A stretch of DNA of 11,293 nt from an uncultured Eubacteriales bacterium. Its GTDB lineage: Bacteria; Bacillota; Clostridia; Oscillospirales; CAG-272. Both the position numbers and the translations under genes were made by a program. Each line of letters begins with the position of its first letter. Positions within the stretch are counted from its first letter, which is position 1. This document shows positions 6,874 through 11,293 of this stretch, one piece after another. The stretch covers positions 1 to 11,293 of the forward strand of contig CAKSIP010000042.1 of assembly GCA_934462825.1 (NCBI GenBank), read 5' to 3'. The notes below the pieces were generated by a model. It worked only from the letters and a program-made list of their open reading frames with translations, made no database searches and had not been told where the DNA came from.

Positions 6874-8013
6874 ATGAAACGATGGAAGGTTTATAACGGG
6901 ATTGACCGGGTGGAAACGGCAAAATCCTTTTTGCAGGGACGTCGCCTCGGCCTTTTGACTTCCGCTTCGGGAATCAATCGAAGCGGAATCCCCACATCTG
7001 AAATTTTGTCCGAATACGGGCACTTGTCTTATCTGTTCTCGCCCGAGCACGGTCTCTACGCCAACCTGCAGGACGGCTTGTACGGAAAAGATTCGTGGGA
7101 TCCGGAGACAGGCGCAGCCATTTGCGATGCCGGCCTTTTGGCCAATCCGGACGATGCGAGAGTCAGAGCGATTTTTGAGAATTTAGATACAGCCGTGTAT
7201 GACATTCAAGACGTCGGGGCGCGCTTTTACACCTATTTATACAATCTGACTGACCTGATGCAGTGCTGTCAGCGATACGGCAAGCCGTTGATTGTTTTGG
7301 ATCGCATCAATCCGATTGGCGGTGTGCGCATGGACGGCGCGATCCTGGATGTCGCTCATTTTTCTTCGGGAATCGGACGATATGCCATTCCCACGCGATA
7401 CGCCATGACGTCGGGAGAATTGGCCCGCTTTGTCAATGCAGAGGGAAAGATTGGCTGTGATTTGACGGTGATTCCGTGCGAAGGGTGGCGCAGGGATGTT
7501 TTTTACGATGAAACCGATTTGCCCTGGGTGAATCCATCGCCCAACATCCCCTCAGTCGGGACGGCATTGAACTATATTGGGAGCTGCATTTTTGAAGCTA
7601 CCAACGTGTCGGAAGGGCGGGGAACAACACGGCCGTTTGACATGGTGGGAGCGCCCTTTGTGGATGTCCCTGCCTTTTATCGAGAGATGACGGATCATCA
7701 ATTGCCGGGTGTGGTGTTCCGCAAGGCGTATTTTACACCGGGCTTCCAAAAATATGCCGGGCAAACCTGCGGCGGTCTGGAGATGCTGATTACCGACCGG
7801 GAAGCCTACGATCCCATCCGAACCATGCTGTATATGCTGGCTCATTTGCGCCGATACGAGGCCTTTACCTGTCGCCCGGACGGCTTCGCCATCCGATTTG
7901 GCACCAATCTTTTGGCCGATCCGAATTATGATACAGAGAAGTTTTGCGCCGAGGCGGCGGAAGCCAACCGTGCTTTCCACAAAAAAGCCGAACCCTATTG
8001 GTTGTACGCTTAA
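6874..8013 (+). CDS. namZ: exo-beta-N-acetylmuramidase NamZ-like protein (DUF1343)
   Basis: A 379-residue DUF1343/YbbC family protein. The characterised B. subtilis member NamZ releases MurNAc from the non-reducing end of peptidoglycan fragments. Family landmarks: SPEHG (56-60, with Glu58 in the likely active-site motif), DIQDVGARFYTYLYNL, DRINPIGG, IPTRYAMTSGELA, NPSPNIPS and TNVSEGRGTTRPFD. The protein is complete at its C-terminus (PYWLYA). No signal peptide or membrane segment is seen at the N-terminus, so the enzyme would stay in the cytoplasm and act on imported fragments, unlike secreted homologues. The ATG at 6874 begins 8 bases after the C26 gene; the GGAGGAG site (6853-6859) sits within the end of that gene, somewhat far away, which suggests coupled translation. 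Family assignment is firm; the exact substrate is inferred. Confidence 0.9.
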   Translation: MKRWKVYNGIDRVETAKSFLQGRRLGLLTSASGINRSGIPTSEILSEYGHLSYLFSPEHGLYANLQDGLYGKDSWDPETGAAICDAGLLANPDDARVRAIFENLDTAVYDIQDVGARFYTYLYNLTDLMQCCQRYGKPLIVLDRINPIGGVRMDGAILDVAHFSSGIGRYAIPTRYAMTSGELARFVNAEGKIGCDLTVIPCEGWRRDVFYDETDLPWVNPSPNIPSVGTALNYIGSCIFEATNVSEGRGTTRPFDMVGAPFVDVPAFYREMTDHQLPGVVFRKAYFTPGFQKYAGQTCGGLEMLITDREAYDPIRTMLYMLAHLRRYEAFTCRPDGFAIRFGTNLLADPNYDTEKFCAEAAEANRAFHKKAEPYWLYA

Positions 8014-8050
8014 GCGAGGGGAGAGCCTTCGTGGTGCCATACGTCCAATC

Positions 8051-8106
8051 ATGAAAGGGAAAAAGCAAGGAAAGAAAGGAAAGAAAGGAAAAGAAAGGAG
8101 AAGGAG
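8051..8106 (+). promoter_or_regulatory. polypurine leader with repeated AAAGG motifs and two stacked ribosome sites
   Basis: From 8054 to 8106 the plus strand is purine except for one C, built from repeated GGAAAGAAA-like units. It ends in two ribosome sites: AAAGGAG (8094-8100) lies 7 bases before the ATG at 8108, and AAGGAG (8101-8106) lies 7 bases before a second in-frame ATG at 8114. An ATG at 8051 opens the same frame and would add 19 residues, nearly all Lys, Arg and Gly, but has no ribosome site. No promoter consensus was found between the namZ-like stop and this tract. Confidence 0.55.
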
Positions 8107-8107
8107 A

Positions 8108-8815
8108 ATGGCTATGTTGGTGATCAAGCTGGCCGGATTGCCGATCGGCATTGAAAGCCGCTATGAAATGACGGCAAAGCTCTGCCAAGCCTATGTGTGC
8201 GAGGAAGCACCGCTTTTTACCGTTTGGGCGACGGAAGCTGAGATCGCAGCCGAAAAGCAAGCGGCACTTTTTGCGGTGTCCGATGCCTACGCCGAAAGCG
8301 TTTGTATTTATCGCAATCTTTGCCGCAGACTCCCGGCCTATGAAGCCTTTCTTTTTCATTCGGCGGTGGTGGAGTGCGACGCGAGGGCTTATGCTTTCGC
8401 CGCGCCGAGCGGAACCGGAAAATCTACGCATGCTTCGCTGTGGTTGCGGCATTTTGGGGATCGCGCCCGCATCCTCAATGGAGACAAGCCGATCTTTCGA
8501 CGTGACAAAGACGGATTTTTCGCTTTCGGAACTCCGTGGTGCGGAAAAGAGGGATGGCAGGTCAATGCATCCGCTCCGCTGGAGGCGATTTGCTTTCTTG
8601 TACGCGGGCAGACAAACCGTATAGAACGGCTGGAAAAGAGCGAGGCGGTTTCTCTATTGCTTCCGCAGATTCTCATGCCGGAACGTGCAACCGATGTGAC
8701 AAGGCTGTTTCCTTTGCTGAACGCTTTGGTTGAAAAGGTTCCGTGTTATCAATTGCAATGCAATGTGTCAGAGGAGGCTGTCGAGGTCGCTTATGCCGGG
8801 ATGCGTCCTGTATAA
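8108..8815 (+). CDS. HPr kinase-like P-loop protein (HprK/PEPCK fold)
   Basis: A 235-residue protein with the P-loop APSGTGKST (99-107, Lys105) and the downstream elements NGDKP (124-128) and GTPWCGKEGW, followed by APLEAICFLVRG. This order matches HprK-related kinases found beside PqqD-like genes, including those that phosphorylate lasso peptides. It lacks the N-terminal domain of true HPr kinase (about 310 residues) and the usual HprK GDSGxGKS sequence, so PTS control is unlikely. The N-terminal 85 residues have no motif I recognise. The start is either ATG 8108 or ATG 8114, each with its own ribosome site. A pqqD-like gene follows after 52 bases and an S26 peptidase after that. A peptide or protein substrate bound by the PqqD-like partner is likely but inferred. 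Confidence 0.85.
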   Translation: MAMLVIKLAGLPIGIESRYEMTAKLCQAYVCEEAPLFTVWATEAEIAAEKQAALFAVSDAYAESVCIYRNLCRRLPAYEAFLFHSAVVECDARAYAFAAPSGTGKSTHASLWLRHFGDRARILNGDKPIFRRDKDGFFAFGTPWCGKEGWQVNASAPLEAICFLVRGQTNRIERLEKSEAVSLLLPQILMPERATDVTRLFPLLNALVEKVPCYQLQCNVSEEAVEVAYAGMRPV

Positions 8816-8867
8816 AGAAATAAACCCTTTTCCGCATGAGATTTGAAAAGAGAGGAGAAAGACCGGA

Positions 8868-9137
8868 ATGAAACGAAACAAGGACTTTATTGCAGATCAA
8901 ATTGCCGGGGAGTATGTGGCCGTTCCCATCGGAGAAATGTCCAAGGCCTTTCACGGAATGATTCGGCTGAACGATACGGCACGGTTTATATGGGATCAAT
9001 TGGAGAATGACGTAACGGAGGCTCAGATTGTCGATGCGTTGCTGGCCCACTACGAGGTTGACCGAAGTTGTGCGGAGCGGGATGTCCGACGGATTGTGGA
9101 GATGTTGAAAGATGCCGGAATTGTCATGGGAGATTGA
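8868..9137 (+). CDS. PqqD-like protein (RiPP recognition element fold)
   Basis: An 89-residue PqqD family protein. PqqD and its relatives form a small winged-helix domain that binds the leader region of ribosomally made peptides and presents them to modifying enzymes. The family pattern is clear: an N-terminal beta part, then LNDTARFIWDQL (about 35-46), an acidic turn, TEAQIVDALLAHYEV and DVRRIVEMLKDAGIV at the end. It is a stand-alone domain, not fused to a maturase. The ATG at 8868 follows AGAGGAG (8851-8857) by 10 bases. The gene overlaps the S26 peptidase gene by 26 bases, so the two are translationally coupled. With the kinase gene upstream this makes a three-gene unit. The cognate peptide is not visible in the window. 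Confidence 0.88.
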   Translation: MKRNKDFIADQIAGEYVAVPIGEMSKAFHGMIRLNDTARFIWDQLENDVTEAQIVDALLAHYEVDRSCAERDVRRIVEMLKDAGIVMGD

Positions 9138-9597
9138 AAGCTACCCCTTAGAGGCCATGCGAAAGCTTCTTGTGCGGGTTTTGGATAGCGGCGGAGAGTT
9201 TGAGCTTTCCCCGAAAGGGACAAGCATGCTTCCTTTGCTTCAGGAAGGGCGGGATTCCGTGATCCTTGTCAAGCCCCCGGCTGTGCTGTCCGTGGGGGAT
9301 GTGGTGCTTTATCAGCGGGAAAACGGCGCCTATGTACTGCATCGGATTGTCGGAATCGACGGCGAAACTTATACGATGTGCGGAGATAATCAGTATCAGC
9401 CGGAGCCGGGGATTCGACGGGAACAAATTCTCGCTTTGGCGGATCGCTTTGTCCTTGACGGAAGAACCGTTCCGGCCGATTCGGCCGAAAACCAAACGTA
9501 CATTCGACGACACCGCAGCCTTCGCTTGCGCCGTTATCGCAAAGCCATGGAACGAAGAATGGAAAGCGTGAAACGCTGGTGGAAACGAAAAAAATAA
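9112..9597 (+). CDS. soluble S26B-type (SipW/Sec11-like) serine peptidase
   Basis: A 161-residue peptidase of the S24/S26 superfamily. GTSMLP (36-41) holds the nucleophile Ser38; LHRIV (76-80) holds His77 where bacterial signal peptidase I has its lysine; CGDN (90-93) holds Asp92. Ser-His-Asp is the S26B arrangement of SipW and eukaryotic Sec11. Unlike those enzymes there is no obvious membrane segment, so it is probably cytoplasmic and not a general signal peptidase. The last 30 residues are very basic (16 Arg/Lys) with two Trp, possibly contacting membrane or nucleic acid. The ATG at 9112 follows TGGAG (9097-9101) by 10 bases and overlaps the pqqD-like gene by 26. An in-frame TTG at 9121 is an alternative start. 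A role in cutting a leader peptide is inferred from the neighbours. Confidence 0.85.
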   Translation: MPELSWEIESYPLEAMRKLLVRVLDSGGEFELSPKGTSMLPLLQEGRDSVILVKPPAVLSVGDVVLYQRENGAYVLHRIVGIDGETYTMCGDNQYQPEPGIRREQILALADRFVLDGRTVPADSAENQTYIRRHRSLRLRRYRKAMERRMESVKRWWKRKK

Positions 9598-9603
9598 GTC
9601 ATC

Positions 9604-9642
9604 GGGGAGTTAAAAAACTCAAAATGAGTTTTTTAACTCCCC
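9604..9642. terminator. bidirectional terminator between convergent genes
   Basis: A perfect 17-bp inverted repeat (arms 9604-9620 and 9626-9642, loop AAAAT) lies between two converging genes. Inside it, a short ACTC/GAGT stem is flanked by A6 and T6, so a core hairpin with a T-run exists on either strand and the outer GGGG/CCCC clamp lengthens it. It should stop both the peptidase transcript and the opposing one. Confidence 0.8.
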
Positions 9643-9649
9643 CTTTGGC

Positions 9650-10117
9650 TTAAAGAAAGCTTTTCAGCTTGTCTACGCTTTGTTCTTGGAACGAAATCAG
9701 CTCATGGCACAAATCCATGGCTTTTTCATCGGCGTGATGCATTTTTCCTTCCCGAGCTTGCTTGGTGCTGTCGGTGATCCCCATGGTCAGTCCTTCAATC
9801 ATCATTTCGGCAATGTGGCTGGGCGTGGCGTCCAGCAACGTGTTCATGGCAATTCCCATTTTGGCGGTTGCTTTGGTGAAAAGGCTTTCTTCCTTCGGAA
9901 TTTCATTCATGCCGGAAAGAAAGGTTTCCGCTTTGGAAGCGATCTTTTCATATTGCCCGAATTGTGAGGTCAGTGTTTCGCGCAAGGCGGTGTTTTGCTC
10001 TCCCTTTGGTTGTACCTTCGGAAGAACATCCGTAATGGAATCTGCGCCCATGCGTGCCGTTTTATACACATGAGACGCAAGTGCTACAGTGGCTTTTTCA
10101 TCGGTTCTTTTTTGCAT
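9650..10117 (-). CDS. small helical protein of unknown function
   Basis: A 155-residue protein I cannot assign to a named function. It looks almost entirely alpha-helical, with motifs HVYKTARMGADSITDVL near the N-terminus, TPSHIAEMMIEGLTMGI near residue 105, and an acidic C-terminal helix ending in VDKLKSFL. No signal peptide or membrane segment is seen. The pattern suggests a helical bundle of the sort often annotated as ferritin-like or hypothetical in Clostridia, but metal ligands are not convincing. The start is uncertain: ATG 10117 gives a compact protein but has only a weak site; a TTG at 10171 has a good AAAGGA (10177-10182) 5 bases upstream; and the frame stays open to an ATG at 10219 without a ribosome site. 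The gene converges on the peptidase gene and follows the helicase-loader terminator, so it probably has its own promoter, which I could not locate. Confidence 0.75.
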   Translation of the reverse strand: MQKRTDEKATVALASHVYKTARMGADSITDVLPKVQPKGEQNTALRETLTSQFGQYEKIASKAETFLSGMNEIPKEESLFTKATAKMGIAMNTLLDATPSHIAEMMIEGLTMGITDSTKQAREGKMHHADEKAMDLCHELISFQEQSVDKLKSFL

Positions 10118-10240
10118 TTCTTTGACTTTTCCGTGCTGCCTGCGGTCGAGCCGGCCGGGGAAGGACAGCAACGAAATCCTTTCTTTTGATGTCCCAATGC
10201 TTTTTCGACTGTGATCCATCGCCGAGGGCTTGTTCTCGGT

Positions 10241-10287
10241 AAAAAAAGATCGGGCTACACAGCTTAGTATGCTGTCGTAGCCCGATT
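10241..10287 (-). terminator. intrinsic terminator of the helicase-loader gene
   Basis: A 10-bp stem (10249-10258 with 10277-10286) extends inward by 5 bp (10259-10263 with 10271-10275) past one bulged C, with a seven-base loop. On the minus strand it is followed by a run of seven T (10241-10247). It starts about 20 bases after the stop codon at 10306. T-rich sequence also follows on the plus side, so it may work both ways. Confidence 0.88.
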
Positions 10288-10305
10288 TTTATGAGGGAAA
10301 GGCTC

Positions 10306-11293
10306 TTAAATCTGTGATTTTTTGCTTTGGGTGGCTTCCCGCGCCTTTTGCGCTCGCACATCGGTTCCGCAGAACAAAAGCGACAGATAATCGCCAAGCA
10401 CCCGGCTGGTAATGCGATCCCAATATTTCTGCCGAAATTCGGTTTGTGTCAGGTTGGTGCTGATGATGGTGGAAAGCTTTTTGTTCAGCCGTGTGTTGAT
10501 AATATTGTAGAGGCAGGAAACCGTGAATTGATTGATCACTTCCGTGCCGAGATCATCCACAATCAGCAAATCACAGCTTGTATAGCGTTCCACATTGCCG
10601 GCCTCTGGGTTTTGTCCGTTGCCAAAACGACGATTTTCAAAGTCGGAAAAAAGCGTAACGGCGCTGACGTATACCACATCAAAGCCTCTTTCAATCACGC
10701 GGCCGGCTACCGCGCTGGAAAGGTGCGTTTTTCCAAGGCCTGTCCCGCCGAACAAAGCAAGATTTTCTCCGCTTCCGGTTCGGAAGTTTTCGGCAAAATC
10801 CTTCATGATGGCGAAATTTCGGCTCATAATCGCATGAAGCTCCGGTTTGTTTGAAAAATAAGAAGGGGAAAAGTTATCAAAGGATTGTTCCCGGAGTAAG
10901 TGCGCCATGCCGGAGCTTTCATATCCGGCATAAATGAGACGTTTCCGCATACAGTCGCACATTTTGGTGTCCACATACCCGGAGTCTCCGCATTTTTCAC
11001 AATCGTACTGAATGTCGGTATAATTTTCCGGATAGCCGTGAGACGCGAGAAGGGCTTTGCGTTCCGCAACAAACCGGGCGTTTTGCTGACGGATCTGTTC
11101 CACGCTTTCTTTGACATTCGGCGCGCCGGAGCAAATGACGCGCATCAGCTGTGCCCCCGTGGTTTCCAGCTGCCGGTCTAATGCCGCAAGACCGGGAACG
11201 GACGCCTGCACCTCTGCTTTCCTTCTCTCGGCCGCTTCACGCTTGGCGGCATACTTCTCCTCATATTCTTGTTTGATCCGATTGAAATTCTCT
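10306..11293 (-). CDS. DnaC/DnaI-like replicative helicase loader ATPase (5' end outside window)
   Basis: At least 329 residues of an AAA+ ATPase of the DnaC/DnaI/IstB group, which loads the replicative helicase DnaB/DnaC during initiation and restart. Visible in order: a charged N-terminal helix (EYEEKYAAKREAAERRKAE); a cysteine cluster CEKCGDSGYVDTKMCDC, a likely zinc site; Walker A GGTGLGKTH; Walker B LLIVDDLG; sensor 1 ISTN; and an arginine-bearing RITSRVL. A GTG at 11211 could be taken as the start, but the frame stays open to the window edge and the extra residues fit the family's N-terminal helix, so the gene is cut by the window. No transposase is nearby, which argues against an IS21 IstB. 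In Clostridia such genes often lie next to a DnaD-like gene, which would be to the right and is not visible. Confidence 0.9.
   Translation of the reverse strand, partial: ENFNRIKQEYEEKYAAKREAAERRKAEVQASVPGLAALDRQLETTGAQLMRVICSGAPNVKESVEQIRQQNARFVAERKALLASHGYPENYTDIQYDCEKCGDSGYVDTKMCDCMRKRLIYAGYESSGMAHLLREQSFDNFSPSYFSNKPELHAIMSRNFAIMKDFAENFRTGSGENLALFGGTGLGKTHLSSAVAGRVIERGFDVVYVSAVTLFSDFENRRFGNGQNPEAGNVERYTSCDLLIVDDLGTEVINQFTVSCLYNIINTRLNKKLSTIISTNLTQTEFRQKYWDRITSRVLGDYLSLLFCGTDVRAQKAREATQSKKSQI

Noticed and set aside
8008..8017. Ten-base palindrome CGCTTAAGCG at the namZ-like stop codon
   Set aside because: Too short, has no loop and no following T-run; probably chance.
8014..8107. A RiPP precursor gene in the gap before the kinase
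   Set aside because: The only start (8051) is in frame with the kinase, has no ribosome site and encodes a simple Lys/Arg/Gly run with no leader-core organisation.
8108..8815. Bona fide HPr kinase/phosphorylase of the sugar PTS
   Set aside because: The protein is too short, lacks the N-terminal HprK domain and the typical GDSGxGKS loop, and sits with PqqD-like and peptidase genes, not lgt or PTS genes.
10306..11211. IS21 IstB transposition helper
   Set aside because: The P-loop ATPase fold is shared, but there is no istA, no inverted repeats, and the cysteine cluster and charged N-terminal helix fit the chromosomal helicase loader.

Overview
The window looks like a chromosomal segment of a Gram-positive anaerobe of the Bacillota, most likely class Clostridia. 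The reasons are strong AGGAGG-type ribosome binding sites, a clostridial two-cluster [4Fe-4S] ferredoxin, the holB-ricT gene pair typical of Firmicutes, a clostridial-type AlaRS, and a DnaC/DnaI-like helicase loader with an N-terminal cysteine cluster. There are no phage, IS, CRISPR or RNA genes in view. No gene-free stretch exceeds 300 bases.

Left part, minus strand (1-3262): a small ferredoxin gene has its own extended -10 promoter and a strong hairpin terminator. Upstream of it lies a holB-ricT operon (clamp-loader delta' subunit, then the PSP1/RicT partner of RNase Y) driven by a perfect consensus sigma-A promoter. The RicT protein carries an unusual disordered N-terminal extension of about 220 residues. 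Diverging from this operon is alaS (3425-6052, plus strand), also behind a perfect consensus promoter and ending in a clear terminator.

Middle part, plus strand (6191-9597): five genes follow one another with gaps of 8, 94 and 52 bases and one 26-base overlap, and no convincing internal terminator. The first two are a class I glutamine amidotransferase-fold peptidase (C26 type) and a NamZ/DUF1343-type exo-N-acetylmuramidase without signal peptide. They suggest intracellular handling of cell-wall or gamma-glutamyl material. The last three are an HPr-kinase-like P-loop protein, a PqqD-like protein (RiPP recognition element fold) and a soluble S26B-type serine peptidase with Ser-His-Asp motifs and a strongly basic tail. 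A kinase, a peptide-binding module and a leader-peptidase-like enzyme resemble the accessory set of a RiPP pathway, but no precursor peptide or other maturase is visible. This trio is the most interesting part of the window.

Right part, minus strand (9650-11293): a small helical protein of unknown function converges on the trio across a perfect 17-bp palindromic terminator. Upstream of it, separated by another strong terminator, is the helicase-loader ATPase gene. Its 5' end runs off the window.
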